Shown here one piece after another: positions 26,865 to 36,918 of a stretch of DNA of 64,000 nucleotides. Below the pieces are notes generated by a model. The model was not told the origin of the DNA. It saw only the letters and a program-made list of their open reading frames with translations, and made no database searches. Source of the DNA: Streptomyces hygroscopicus subsp. hygroscopicus. Lineage in GTDB: Bacteria > Actinomycetota > Actinomycetes > Streptomycetales > Streptomycetaceae. The stretch is from the NCBI RefSeq assembly GCF_001553455.1, contig NZ_BBOX01000116.1, positions 20,102 to 84,101 on the forward strand, given 5' to 3'. Position 1 is the stretch's first letter; each line of letters begins with the position of its first letter. The translations under genes and the position numbers were made by a program.

Positions 26865-27305
26865 GTGCACACCGATGTGACCGTCGTGGGCGCGGGCCCG
26901 ACCGGACTGGTGCTCGCCTGCGAGCTGGCACTGGCCGGCGTACGGACCCGGGTCCTGGAGCGCCGCACCGAACCGCAGCGCCATTCGCGGGCGCTGAGCC
27001 TGCACCCGCCCAGCGTGGAACTGTTGGACCAGCGGGGGCTGCTCGACCGGTTCCTCCCGCTCGGCCGGACCGTGCCGGGCTGGCACTTCGCGGGGCTGCG
27101 CACCCAGCTGGACTTCAGCGCCCTCGACTCCCGGCACGGCTACACCCTCTTCCTGGCCCAGGCGCGCACCGAGGTGTCGCAGCGCGTGTACGACGTGCTG
27201 TTCTCCTCCGGAGTCGGCGGTTTCCTGATCCCCGACGACCGTCTGAAGTGGATTCTGCGGGACATCCGTTCCTCCTGGGCGGCCAGCGCCGAGCGGGAGG
27301 GATGA
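26865..27305 (+). pseudogene. FAD-dependent aromatic hydroxylase, N-terminal fragment with foreign tail
   Basis: The first ~100 residues are a PHBH-type monooxygenase: TVVGAGPTGLVLACELALAG, LERRTEPQRHSRALSLHPPSVELLDQRG. Only about 146 residues remain of the ~500 expected, and the last ~45 (VSQRVYDVLFSSGVGGFLI then PDDRLKWILRDIRSSW) do not look like this family. It ends at a stop overlapping the next ATG. The FAD domain is incomplete, so it is likely non-functional. GTG 26865 follows AGAGGAGG and the 34-bp operator. Confidence 0.82.
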
Positions 27306-27994
27306 TGGCCACCTTCGTTCTCGTGCACGGTTCGTGGCTCGGCGGCTGGGCGTGGGAGCGGGTCGCCCCCGTGCTGCGGGCGTCCGGTCACACCGTCCTG
27401 TGCCCCTCACTCGCCCCGGCCGCACCCGGCGTCGGACTGAGCACCCACATCGCCGAGGTCGTCGCTCTGATCGACAGGCACGATCTCACCAACGTGGTCC
27501 TCGTGGGCCACAGCTACGGAGGCATGGTCATCACCGGCGCAGGACACGAGCGACCGCACCGCATCCGGCAACTCGTGTATCTGGACGCGTACCTTCCCTC
27601 GCCGGGCCAGTCCGCCTTCGATCTCCAACCTGTTCTGCGCGATGCGTGTGATGCCGCTGCCGCCTTGCGACCGGAGCGGGAGGCATGGCTGATCCCGCCC
27701 TTCGGCTTCGAGACCATGGGGCTCACCCCGGCCGACCTGAAGTGGGTGACCGCCAGGGCCCGGCCGATGAGCCGCGCCACCCACGAGGAGCCCCTGCCTG
27801 GCCCCGTCCCCGGCCATCCTCACCTGCCGGCGACGTACATAAGGTTCGGAGCGTCACCCTTCTTCGCCGACGCGGCGAATACGGCGCTACGGCGCGGGGC
27901 CCGGGTCCTGACCATCGAAGACGCCGCCCATCTGGCGCCCATCACCGACCACGAGCGCCTATGCGCGGCGCTCGGCCGGACAAGCTGGGCTTGA
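27305..27994 (+). CDS. Alpha/beta hydrolase (EstC/salicylate-esterase-like)
   Basis: 229 residues. FVLVHGSWLGGWAW near the N-terminus, nucleophile GHSYGG (Ser near 79) and late histidine in EDAAHLAPI. The arrangement resembles MES/hydroxynitrile-lyase-type esterases. Two in-frame ATGs (27302, 27305) follow GGGAGG. It is probably coexpressed with the truncated hydroxylase from the TetR-operator promoter, and would be constitutive now if the TetR gene is dead. Confidence 0.9.
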   Translation: MATFVLVHGSWLGGWAWERVAPVLRASGHTVLCPSLAPAAPGVGLSTHIAEVVALIDRHDLTNVVLVGHSYGGMVITGAGHERPHRIRQLVYLDAYLPSPGQSAFDLQPVLRDACDAAAALRPEREAWLIPPFGFETMGLTPADLKWVTARARPMSRATHEEPLPGPVPGHPHLPATYIRFGASPFFADAANTALRRGARVLTIEDAAHLAPITDHERLCAALGRTSWA

Positions 27995-28128
27995 TCCTGA
28001 GCCGTACGCCGGCACCGGCACCGGCATCACCACGCTGATCCCTTCCTGAGCGCGCGCCAGTCGACTACTGGCTCGGCCTGGACCATCAGCATGAGCCCGG
28101 TTGCGTTCCGGTGACCGGCCGGCATGTC

Positions 28129-28529
28129 TCAGCCGCAGTCGTTGCGGTTGATCTTCAGTGAGCGGGTCTGGCCGTTTCAGGTTGTAGGAACGCAGGTCGT
28201 GGATGGAGCCGCCGCTGCGGGGCACGCACACCCATCGACCGGCGAAATTGCGCTTCTCGTGGACGCGGGCGGTGCGGTCGGAGTTGTTCCTGATCGCGCT
28301 GCCGCGGTGGCGGATCGCGGTGGGCAGATCATTCACACTGCCGTCCACGGCACGCCGTACCCACGGCTGACCCACGAAGTTGATCTCCGGATGGATACAT
28401 ACCCCAGCCATCAGGACAGTCAATGAGGGCGCGCGTGATGCTGGGGGTGGCGGAGGCCGATGTCACCATCGTCACGGGACGACAGGTCAGGGCTGCGGCC
28501 CCGGCGGCACGCATCACAGTGCTGATCAC
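28129..28529 (-). pseudogene. Peptidase-inhibitor I36-like secreted protein with two single-base insertions
   Basis: A signal-like start (MISTVMRAAGAAALTC) and ALIDCPDGW are in one frame. VCIHPEINFVGQPW through NFAGRWVCVPRSGGSIHDL and RSYNL are in the next, and NGQTRSLKINRNDCG-stop in a third. Deleting one G near 28393 and one A near 28171 joins them into a beta/gamma-crystallin-like I36-type small protein. Both indels are in or beside short homopolymers, so sequencing error cannot be excluded. Confidence 0.72.
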
Positions 28530-28761
28530 ATGACAGAGATAGACCCCGCGGCCGTGCGACGTGGTGGCACGACGCGAAGATTCACTCCGGAGGGTGCGCG
28601 GACGCCATCACACATACAACCCTTGGGCTCCATCGCGGGTCTCCTGATCGGCAACCGCCTCGCGAAGCCGTGGCTGCCTGCCGGCGAACGCGGGCGGAAT
28701 GCCACCCATTGACTGCGGATACCTGCCAAGGTATCCCCCGCATGCTGCAGGAGAACCCCGC

Positions 28762-30237
28762 GTGCACAAGCACCTTCGTATCGCTCTCGCGACGGCCGTC
28801 GTGGCCTCACTGACGGGCGGTGCGCTCACGTTATCGGCGGCGTCGGCCATGGCGGCGGACTCGACGACGGTTCCGCGCGCCGACTTCGACGGCGACGGCA
28901 TCGGCGACGTCGCCTTCTCGGCCGCCGGCGCTTATGTGAACGGCAAGGACACCGCGGGCCGGCTCGTGGTGCTCTACGGCACCTCCACCGGTGTGTCGTC
29001 CGCCAAGCGGACGGTGCTCAGCCAGAACAGCGCCGGCGTCCCCGGCACCGCGGAGGCCCAGGACGCCTTCGGCGGGGAGAGCGCCTACGGTGACTTCAAC
29101 AGCGACGGTTACGACGACATCGCCGTGGCCGCGGCCGGCGAGGACGTGGGCGGCGACATCGACGGCGGCACCCTCGCCGTGCTGTGGGGCTCGGCCTCAG
29201 GCATTACCGGCACCGGTGTCACGATCGCGGACCCGGCCCCGTCGTCGCACGACTCCTGGGGCAAGAACCTGGCCGCCGGCGACTTCGACGGCGACGGGAA
29301 GGACGATCTGGCCGTCGGCAACACCTCCAGCACCGTCTACGTCTACAAGGGCGGCATCAGCACCTCCGGCACCGCCGGCGGCCGCTACACGATCAAGCCC
29401 CCGATCCAGTCCGGTGGCAGCGCCCGGGGCCCGCTGAACCTCACCGCCGGTGACGTCAACGGCGACAGCCGCACCGACCTCGTGGTCGACGGCTTCGAGA
29501 CGCGGACCGACTGGGGCTGGAACACCAACTACTACGTGCCGGGCACCGCGAGCGGCCTCAGCACCTCCTCAGCGCAGACCCTCAAGCCCGGCGTCATCAC
29601 GGCCATCGGCGACGTCAACGGTGACGGCTTCGGCGACATCGTCAGCGGCGCCTCCTGGAACAATACGACGGACGACGGCACGACCATCCCGGACTCCGCC
29701 CTGGGCGGCAAAGTCAACATCACCTACGGCTCCAACAGGGGCCCCGGCTCGACCACGGGCATCACCCAGAACACCGGCAACGTCCCCGGCGGCTCGGAGA
29801 AGAACGACCGGTTCGGCTACGAGCTCGACCTGGGCGACATCAACGGCGACCACTACCAGGACATCGTCATCAGCGCCGCGGGCGAGGACCTGAACGGCGT
29901 CGCCGACACCGGCGCGGTCACCGTCCTGTACGGTTCCGCGAGCGGCCTGAACACCGGCTCCGGCGCCCAGTACTTCGCACAGAGCACCGCGGGCGTGCCC
30001 GGCGACGACGAGAAGTACGACGGGTTCGGCCTCGACACCAAGCTCGACGACGTCACCGGCGACGGCAAGGCCGACCTGCTGGTCAGCTCCTGGGAGAACT
30101 CCGGCAACGGCGCGGTGACGTACCTGCCCTCCAGCGGCACAAAGATCACCACGACCGGAGCCCGCTCCATCTCGCCGAGCTCATCGGGAGTCTCCACCAC
30201 CGGCACACCGAACTTCGGCGCCAACTTCGCCGACTGA
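28762..30237 (+). CDS. Secreted FG-GAP/VCBS repeat (integrin-like propeller) protein
   Basis: 491 residues. Signal peptide about 1-31 (ends ASAMAAD). At least seven calcium-binding repeats follow: DFDGDGIGDVAFSAAG, DFNSDGYDDIAVAAAGED, DFDGDGKDDLAVG, DVNGDSRTDLVVDG, DVNGDGFGDIVSGA, DINGDHYQDIVISAAGED and DVTGDGKADLLVS, predicting a seven-bladed propeller. No enzymatic domain is visible. GTG 28762 follows CAGGAGA and fits the signal peptide; an upstream in-frame ATG (28699) would put 21 extra residues before it. The role (adhesion, ligand binding) is inferred. Confidence 0.93.
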   Translation: MHKHLRIALATAVVASLTGGALTLSAASAMAADSTTVPRADFDGDGIGDVAFSAAGAYVNGKDTAGRLVVLYGTSTGVSSAKRTVLSQNSAGVPGTAEAQDAFGGESAYGDFNSDGYDDIAVAAAGEDVGGDIDGGTLAVLWGSASGITGTGVTIADPAPSSHDSWGKNLAAGDFDGDGKDDLAVGNTSSTVYVYKGGISTSGTAGGRYTIKPPIQSGGSARGPLNLTAGDVNGDSRTDLVVDGFETRTDWGWNTNYYVPGTASGLSTSSAQTLKPGVITAIGDVNGDGFGDIVSGASWNNTTDDGTTIPDSALGGKVNITYGSNRGPGSTTGITQNTGNVPGGSEKNDRFGYELDLGDINGDHYQDIVISAAGEDLNGVADTGAVTVLYGSASGLNTGSGAQYFAQSTAGVPGDDEKYDGFGLDTKLDDVTGDGKADLLVSSWENSGNGAVTYLPSSGTKITTTGARSISPSSSGVSTTGTPNFGANFAD

Positions 30238-30255
30238 CCACCACCCCAACCGCGC

Positions 30256-30290
30256 ACCGGGCCCGCTCCCCACCGGGACGCGGGCCCGGT
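30256..30290. terminator. Stem-loop after the FG-GAP gene
   Basis: Perfect 11-bp arms ACCGGGCCCGC and GCGGGCCCGGT around a 13-nt loop, starting 18 nt after the stop codon. Confidence 0.75.
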
Positions 30291-30689
30291 CCGTCGGATC
30301 TGCTCGAAGAGGTCGTCAATGCGACCATCCGGCAGGGGTCCTGCGGGCACCTGAAGGCCGACAGCCAGGGGCTTTCTCCTTTGGCTGACCGGTTCCTGGT
30401 GCGGGAATGTCCGGGGATCGGTGCTGGTTGGAGTATTCGCGGGTGCCGACCGGTGGACAGTGTCCCCGGGCCTCACCTACCGCCTGTGGGGAAGATCGTT
30501 CGGCTGAAGCCCCACGGTGCCTTTCGCCGCGAAGGCGACCGCCACCGCCGGCAGCCCGCACCCCACAGTCCGGCGTCGGCCAGGTTCCCCCGTCCTGGCC
30601 GACGCACTCTTCCACGCCTGGGCACGCATGCGAAGGCCGGCACCGTACGTTCTGGCGCCGGCCTTCGGCAGATACCGTGCGGCAACACG
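30291..30689. other. Intergenic stretch with a second strong hairpin
   Basis: No gene recognised. Near the right end, CGAAGGCCGGCACC (30631-30644) pairs with GGCGCCGGCCTTCG (30654-30667) with one mismatch and a 9-nt loop. It lies 22 nt before the truncated end of the Ldh2 pseudogene and may be an old terminator. Confidence 0.55.
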
Positions 30690-31415
30690 GATCTCTCATG
30701 GGGAAGCCGAAGAGCGAGCCGGTGAGGACCTGGATGAGCAGGGAGAGGACGAAGCCGCGGTGCTCGCCGAAGACCATCGCCGCACGGGCGGCGTCGGGGT
30801 CGTCAGTGAACGTGCCGTGCTCGTCGACGAAGCAGCCCGGGGCAGCGGAGAGCGGGAGCGCCGCGCCTCCCAGAGCACGCCCGTGGGGGCCAGCGTGGTC
30901 GGCATGTCCGCGCTGACCGTTCCGTCGCTGGTCGGAAAGGCGAAGCTGACCGGGTTGACGCCGAGGAAGGGGGTCCGGGCGCCGTGCACCGTGGTCTCCG
31001 GGCGCGAGGTGTTAGCCACCAGGCCGACAAGACCCCGCTCGGCGATCTATTCACTCCATGATGCATGGATGCCGTGGCGCTGGCAGTTGACCATGCCGAC
31101 GAGGCCCACACCCCGGCGCGCCTTGCAGACGGCGAAGCGGACGGCGAAGTCGGCGCAGAGCAACCCGTCTTGGCGTCCACGACCGCCATGGTGCCGCGCT
31201 CGTGCTTGATGCGGGGCGGGCCGACGCGCTGGGAGAAGAGCTGCGACTCGAAGGCGAACTTGGCCAGGCCGTACGACGGCTTCCCTCGTAGTTCGCCGTC
31301 GAGGCAGTGCTCCACGACACGGCCGATCCCTCCGCCGGGGACACCGGCCCGGGTGCAGACGATCGTCATGAGCGCACGGACATCGTCGATACCGACGTCC
31401 AGGCGGGCGGCTTGC
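30690..31415 (-). pseudogene. Ldh2-type malate/lactate dehydrogenase family, fragmented
   Basis: Pieces in three minus-strand frames join into one protein: MTIVCTRAGVPGGGIGRVVE, LDGELRGKPSYGLAKFAFES, RIKHERGTMAVVDAKTG, VANTSRPETTVHGARTPFL, GVNPVSFAFPTSDGTVSAD and MVFGEHRGFVLSLLIQVLTG with SLFGFPM. These are N-terminal and middle blocks of the NADP-dependent Ldh2/YlbC family. The start codon region is unclear near 31415, and about the last quarter is missing beyond 30690. At least three indels. Confidence 0.85.
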
Positions 31416-31509
31416 GCCGGGCCGGGCCCGACCGAGGGGGCGCTGTCCTGCTCGGCGGGCTTCGAGCAGGAAGGTAAGGGCTGATGAGGGCCGATCTCTT
31501 GGGCAAGTA

Positions 31510-32485
31510 TCAGGCGCGTCTCCGGACGTGGTGGTGGGCGGGGAGACGACGGGCCCCGGGCGGTGGTGCGGCGCCCGGGGCGGGCGTGTCAGCGGGGGCG
31601 CGTACCAAGTGCTGAAGAACGGTGTGGCCGCGGTCGATGAGGACGGTGTCGGTCTTGGTCAGGCCGGTGCTGAGGTAGGAAACGCCCAGGCGGGCAGTGA
31701 GCAGGACGAGCGCGCGCTGCTCGGTCGACGACAGCGGCCGGCCGTATCCGGTGAGAAAGGCGGCACGCAGGTCGGGTCGGATGGGCCACGCGGCGCCGCA
31801 CAGCCAGACGAGGTCCTCGACCGCGATACCCGGCGCGGACTCCTCGAAGTCGATCAGGCTGTGATGCCCCGCTGCCTCGTCCCAGAGCCAGTTGCGGGGG
31901 GAGTAGTCGCCGTGACGGTAAGCCAGCGGAAGTGGGCCGGGCGAGGTCGGGCAGGTCGTGGGCTGCGTCCCGGACGAGGTCCTGTTCGGCGGGGGAGAGC
32001 TGGTCGCCGAGGCGTTCCAGGGTCACGGCGGCCTCGTCGGCCTGCGCGGTCACCGACGCCATGATGCGCTGGTGCTCGCGGTCGTCGATGGGTTCCGGGG
32101 TGTCGTGCCAGCGGCGCAGCAGGTCACCGGCAAGCCGGTGCACATGCTGTTCCTCTGTCTGTTCCAGCGGCAGTCCGCGCACGACGCGACCTGGGAGCGC
32201 GGAGAGGACAACCGCCGACCGTTCCGGGTCACCGGCCAGCAGGTGCGGCGCCTCGGTGTCAGCGAGCGCCCGCGCCGCGTGCTCGCACCCCTTCACCTCG
32301 CGCTCGTACTTCTCGAGGGAGGGGTACAGCTTGATGAATGCCTCGCCGTGGTCCGCGCGAACGCGCCAGACGCGGGAGTCGCCGCGCGGCCAGGAGGCGT
32401 CCGTCACGGCGGCGGTGTCCATGCCGGCGACGTGACGGGTGACCCACTGGTGCAGGTCCGAGGGCAGGGAGGTGGCGTGTGTCAT
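31510..32485 (-). pseudogene. Aminoglycoside phosphotransferase (APH)-family kinase, frameshifted
   Basis: From ATG 32485: SRVWRVRADHGEAFIKLYPSLEKYEREV, ERSAVVLSALPGRVVRG. The frame breaks near 31935. In the new frame comes LPLAYRHGDYSPRNWLW (catalytic HGDxxxxN), SLIDFEESAPGIAVEDLVWL (DFE metal site) and ALVLLTARLGVSYLSTGLTK, ending at 31510. All APH motifs are present but split by one indel. The upstream frame is open into the TPR pseudogene, so translation initiation is uncertain. Confidence 0.85.
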
Positions 32486-32689
32486 AGGGGCTGGCTCTTT
32501 CGCGAGGTGCGAGGAGGGCTTGATGCCGCGCAAGGCGGTGTTCCTTCGGGTAGACGTCGAATCTATGGGCCAGGTGGCGCGGGGGCCGTCCTGCCCGTCC
32601 GGCGCTGGCGGCGGGCCTCGGGCCGCGTCCGCGCGCTGGCCGGACGGTTCAGTGTGCGGTGGTGCGTTCAGCGCGCCGCCTCCCGCCTC

Positions 32690-33720
32690 AGTGGTCAACT
32701 CGCGCTCCTGCAGGCGTTGCAGGAAGGCGTTCGCTTGGGGCTCGGTCGCCCATGGCTCGAGGGCTGCGGCCAGGTCCTCGAGATAGGTCCGGGCACGGGT
32801 CGACGCCACCAGCTGCAGGAGCGCCAGCGCCCGGTCGCCGTGGTCGAGTGCCTGGTCGAGGTCGCGCATCTGGCAGGCAGCCGTGGCGGCGACGGCCATG
32901 CGAAGGCCCACGGCGCGCGTCTGGTGGGCGTCGGACAGATCTCCTGCTTGGCGGCTCCAGCCGAGGGCGGTCTTGGGCTTGCGCAGGTCGCGGAAGATCT
33001 CGGTGGCGTCCGCGGCCAGGCGGCCGGGGGTGACGTAGGAGAGCCGCGGGGCGTCTCGGACGCCGGGGTTGATCTTGGCGAGCCAGGATTCCGCCCGGTT
33101 CAGGGCAGTGCTCGCCTCGGTCGCGTCCCCCATCCGGGCGAGCGCGCGGGCCTCGGCCAGTTGGCGAAGGCCTGGACCCGGCGGGACGCGTGGCGGCGGC
33201 CGCGGTGGAAGACCCCCTGGGCCATGTCGAGGGCCTGGTCCGGTGCGCCCTCCAGAATGGTGTGCAGGGCCATGGTGGTCAGGACGTAGGCGCCCATCTC
33301 GATGTCGCCGCCGGCGCGGGCCAGGCGCAGAGCCTGCACGAAATGCTGCTGGGCGGCCGCGCTGTCCCGGCGTCGAGCAGCGGGAGGGCCCGTTCGTTCA
33401 GGCAGCGCCGGATCGGGCTCAGCCGCCAGTTGGCGCCCCCGAACTGGGCGTCCCACACACGGGCCTGCTCGGCCGCGTCCGTCACCTCCTTCAGGTCCTC
33501 CGCGCCGATCAGCAGGCCGGGACCGCTGCTCGCGTACTCGGCGGGGTCCGCAGGGGCCGGTGCGGGCGCCGGGTCGGCGGGGACGGCGGGGACGGCGAGC
33601 CAGCGGGTGACGGGCAGCACGTAGCCGGCCGCGGCGAACGCACCGCCCGGTCCGTCGGCGGCGCTCCAGTGAGCGCGCGCCCTCGATGGCCTCCTCGCGG
33701 TCGCGAGGGAAGACCGGCCC
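32690..33720 (-). pseudogene. TPR-containing transcriptional regulator, C-terminal remnant
   Basis: Blocks in different frames: EYASSGPGLLIGAEDLKEV, VWDAQFGGANWRLSPIRRCL, AAAQQHFVQALRLARAGGDI and MGAYVLTTMALHTILEG, then MGDATEASTALNRAESWLAK through DQALDHGDRALALLQLVAST and YLEDLAAALEPW. This is the tetratricopeptide half of an XRE-type Streptomyces regulator. The HTH end is absent and there are two or more frameshifts (near 33370 and 33160). Confidence 0.75.
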
Positions 33721-33770
33721 TCGGTATTGGGGCCTAATCAACTGTCGCCAGTTCTCCATGGAGCCCGCCT

Positions 33771-33794
33771 GGATGGTGACCGTAGGTAACCTCC
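33771..33794 (+). repeat. 24-bp direct repeat, copy A
   Basis: GGATGGTGACCGTAGG followed by TAACCTCC; 21 of 24 positions match copy B at 34499-34522. The two copies flank the intact GNAT gene. Confidence 0.75.
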
Positions 33795-33938
33795 GGCAGG
33801 GCATTCGCGTGCGACAACGGGGCGGCTCTCCTGGAGATGCTGACGGATGGTCGCGATGAGTCCGGGAGTGAGGATGCCGAGGTCGTTGATCAGCTCGGCG
33901 AGAGCGTGAAGCACTGGTCCCACCCCCGCCCGGAGCCG

Positions 33939-34400
33939 TCATGTCGTGTGGATGGTGACCCTCAAGACTGGGAGTACCCGGCCTGGGGCGACCTCTCGTT
34001 CGCCGATGCGCTCGGCTCCCATACGCAGGTAGAACCCTTCGGCGTGGGGGTCGGATTCCAGGGTCAGGGTGTGAAAGCCCGCGCTGCGGGCCGAGGCGAT
34101 GGCGTGTTCCCAGAGCGTCCGCCCCAGCCCGGTGCCGATCGCCTCAGGTTCGAGGAACAGGTCTGCCAGCTCGCCGTGCGGAGGTTCGCCTGTGATCTGG
34201 TAATAGCCCGCCACCACACCGTTCCACTCCGCGACAACGACGTGCCCGTCACGAACGGTGGCGGAGCTGACCGACAGCATTTCCGCCATCCGGTCCAGCA
34301 TCGCCTGTGGATAACCCCAGTGCCCCTTCGACCGCCGTGTCAGCGCCGTGAGCACTCCCGCCTCATCGGGCTCAGCAGTTCGTAAGATGATCTCGTTCAT
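33939..34400 (-). CDS. GNAT-family N-acetyltransferase
   Basis: 153 residues. NEIILRTAEPDEAGVLTAL at the start, VVVAEWNGVVAGYYQI (core strand), EAIGTGLGRTLWEHAIASAR (acetyl-CoA loop, equivalent of RGxGxG/A) and FYLRMGAERIGERE. The substrate is unknown. The ATG at 34400 is the first residue of the conserved domain; no strong ribosome site is visible. It sits intact between two 24-bp repeats among pseudogenes, as a cassette might. Confidence 0.87.
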   Translation of the reverse strand: MNEIILRTAEPDEAGVLTALTRRSKGHWGYPQAMLDRMAEMLSVSSATVRDGHVVVAEWNGVVAGYYQITGEPPHGELADLFLEPEAIGTGLGRTLWEHAIASARSAGFHTLTLESDPHAEGFYLRMGAERIGEREVAPGRVLPVLRVTIHTT

Positions 34401-34498
34401 GGGGCGGAGTATCACCTGCCTTGCCCTTGTGGAGCGAGGGGATTTCACTCGGCAGACCCCGGTCGCGCCCCAGCGCCAGGACTCTGCGCGGTCCAGCC

Positions 34499-34522
34499 GG
34501 ATGGTGACTGTAGGTGGCCTCC
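34499..34522 (+). repeat. 24-bp direct repeat, copy B
   Basis: GGATGGTGACTGTAGG followed by TGGCCTCC, in the same orientation as copy A (33771-33794). It lies exactly where homology of the integrase pseudogene C-terminus ends. Confidence 0.75.
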
Positions 34523-35110
34523 TGAGGCGTACCGGCTCCACGTCCCGCCGGTCTCTCTGAGGATTCGGGTGGTGGTCTTGTCGTGGTAGCCAAGAGCGTC
34601 TGCGATGACGGGGCGGGCATCTCCAGGAGTTGTTGCCGGATGGCGGCGCCGCAGGCGGCTGCGGCTGGGACGCCTACCTTGTTGAGGAGCGCGGACAGGT
34701 GGTCGGGGCGGAACGGCTGGCCTGCCCGGCGGCCGGGGAAGAGCCAGCGGGATGCCGGGTTGGTGGCTGTGTCCATGTTGTCGCGGTTCGCGATGTGCTC
34801 CAGCACCAGGGAGTCGACCGGCGCGGGGACGGGTGAGGCCGGTTCCCCGAGCCGTAGAAGTACGGCGTCTCCCTTGCGGAGCACATCGTCGACGGTGAGC
34901 CGGACGACTCTGGACAAGGGCTGTGCGTAGAGGAGCACGATGACGCCGGCGACGCGGAGGGGCGTCGATATCTGTGTGCCGGCCAGCAGCCGTCCCAGGG
35001 CGTCCAGGCGCCCGTCCTGGCTCAGCGCGGCTCGTCGGGTGGCCTTCATCGCGGGTATGGAGAGGGAGCGTCGGCAATGGTGGCTCTGTATGGCCCAGTT
35101 GAGGAAGGGC
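34523..35110 (-). pseudogene. Tyrosine-recombinase-like integrase, frameshifted
   Basis: FLNWAIQSHHCRRSLSIP, then RLDALGRLLAGTQISTPLRV, VIVLLYAQPLSRVVRLTVDD and ASRWLFPGRRAGQPFRPDHL in one frame. After a one-base loss near 34622: VIADALGYHDKTTTRILRET and GGTWSRYASG. This matches the unusual actinobacterial integrase-like proteins found beside transposons. The 5' end is cut at the neighbouring transposase and the 3' end at repeat copy B. Confidence 0.75.
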
Positions 35111-35160
35111 CTCAAACAGGTGCAGCTGTGTTCGTCGTTCTCGGCCCACTAGCTTGATCT

Positions 35161-36540
35161 TTAATCTGTGCGGCAGGGTCGAGGGGTGGTTGGCTTCTTC
35201 GTCCGCTGTTTCGTTGGCGGTGTTTTGTGGGGGGTGTACACGTCGTGGCGTGGGGTGGGCCGGGTGTTCTTTCGACCTGATGGCCGTCCGGGGCCCGGGT
35301 GGGAGGGTTTCGGTGCTTGGGCTGGGCAGGTGACTGTCGGGCGGATGTGCCGAAAGTCCCGGCGGACACGGGCGGGGGTGAGTCTGTTCGGCGGGGTTGG
35401 CCTCTCCCAGGGCCGTCGCAGGTCGGTTGCGAGGGGTCGGGCGAGCCGTAGTTGGGTGTAGGCGGCGAGGGTCAGCCATGTCCAGCGGGCGGCTGCCTGT
35501 GGGGTGCGGATCTTCGGGGAGGTCCAGCCGAGGGTCTGTTTGAAGAGGCGGAAGGTGTGCTCGATGTCGAAACGTCGCAACTATGCCTGCCAGAGGCGGT
35601 CGGCGTCTGCGCAGGTGGCCTCGGTGCCTGACCACCACAGCCAGACCGGCTTCGGGGTGGCGCCGCTGGGCAGGTGGTCGATGTCCAGGCGGATCACGGT
35701 TCCCTCGACGATGGGGAGGGAGCCGTCGGCCGCGGCCCAGGAGGAACGGTGGGTCAGCTTGGGATGGAGCCGGTCCCAGGAGCGTGCGGTGGCGGTGCCG
35801 TAGAGCCGCGTGTCGGTGACGGTTTCGGTGTCCGGGGTGCCCCAGGTGGCGGGCTGGCCGAAGACGAACTCGTCTCCGTGCCGGGGCGGGCGGCCCAGGA
35901 TGTGGGGCCGGCGGGGCGGGGCGGCCCGGCGCAGGACTCGGTCCGAGCGCATCCGGGCCAGCACTTGCACCGGCAGGTCCCTCAGCAGGAACGCGAGGCG
36001 GGGTGCGTCGTATCCGGCATCCGAGATGACGAGGACGTCCGGGGCACCGGCCTGCCACTGTCCTGCTGTGATCAGCCGCTTGAGCAGGTTGCGTAGCAGT
36101 CGGGCGGTGACGGTGGCGGTGTCGTCCCTGGGTGCCAGGCGGAGCGCGTCCAGAGGCGCGGTCCACGAGCTGCGGCCGGATTCGAGCGCGCAGATGATCG
36201 AGTAGGGCCAGCCGGGGATGGGGATGTGCTGGTCTTTGCCGCGTCCGTAGGTGTGGCACAGGATGCGTTCCGGTGAGGTGTGGGCGTCGGGCCGCAGCCA
36301 GCAGGTGACGTCGATGGCCAGGACCAGCCGACCGTCGGCAGCCCGCGGCAGTGGCGTCGTGGCCAGGGCCCGGCGCAGTCGATCGGCATCAAGGCGGCCA
36401 TGCGCGACAGCGGCGTAGAGCCCACCGTGGCCGCGGCGGTGTTCGTCCACCAGCGACAGCTCGGCAAGCGACCTCACCGGCCCGTCACCGCACAGGACAG
36501 CATCTACCAGCTCGAACAACGCATCGCCACGGAAGCAGCG
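35161..36540 (-). mobile_element. IS-type transposase (NF041680-like) interrupted by an amber stop
   Basis: Reads DALFELVDAVLCGDGPVRSL, LPRAADGRLVLAIDVTCWLR, RILCHTYGRGKDQHIPIPGW, DVLVISDAGYDAPRLAFLLR and VWLWWSGTEATCADADRLWQ-A, then TAG (complement 35581-35583), then LRRFDIEHTFRLFKQTLGWT and AARWTWLTLAAYTQLRLARPL to a stop at 35161. DDE-type acids (IDV, SDAGYD, RFDIEH) are kept. The first ~20 residues are missing at about 36540. One TAC-to-TAG change would explain the split. Confidence 0.85.
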
Positions 36541-36783
36541 CGTGCCGTCCTCGCATGGGGCTTCGGCACGCTCGGGCTCGGGCAGATCACGGCCATGATC
36601 CACCACGGCAATACCCCCTCCACCGCAGTGGCCCGCCGCCCGGGATTCACCCCTCTGCGGGAGGACAACATCCTGGGCCGCCCGTGCACCGTTTACGCGC
36701 TGAGCAGCGACGACTTCGCCGCAAGTGAAGACCGGACAACCACGGCAAGCTGCCCTGACACCCCCCGTTGCCGGTTTCAATGA
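36529..36783 (+). pseudogene. GNAT acetyltransferase C-terminal fragment
   Basis: ATEAARAVLAWGFGTLGLGQ, ITAMIHHGNTPSTAVARRPG and FTPLREDNILGRPCTVYALS are the last two thirds of a RimJ-type GNAT (acetyl-CoA loop onwards). The upstream frame is antisense to the transposase, so the gene was cut by the element at about 36529. Ends at TGA 36781-36783. Confidence 0.75.
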
Positions 36784-36918
36784 CCCTGATCGTTTTCATA
36801 TATACATGATCGCCTGGATGTATCCGGATTGTCCGTATCTTTGCTAGCCCCTCTCTTGGCGATCCCGCATCGTGGTTGCTTGCGCAATTTGACGAGCGCA
36901 CCAGAAACGGGAGGAAAG

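Noticed and set aside
28762..30237. Regular repeats suggesting a CRISPR or satellite
   Set aside because: They are codon-level FG-GAP protein repeats with variable DNA sequence in one long frame.
33738..33923. Small minus-strand frame starting GPVLHALAELINDLGILTPG
   Set aside because: Too short and without a recognised family or ribosome site; it runs into the 24-bp repeat and may be another scrap.
34445..36259. A 604-codon antisense-type frame across integrase and transposase
   Set aside because: It is a shadow in the transposase part; only its last ~55 codons (integrase tail) show homology.
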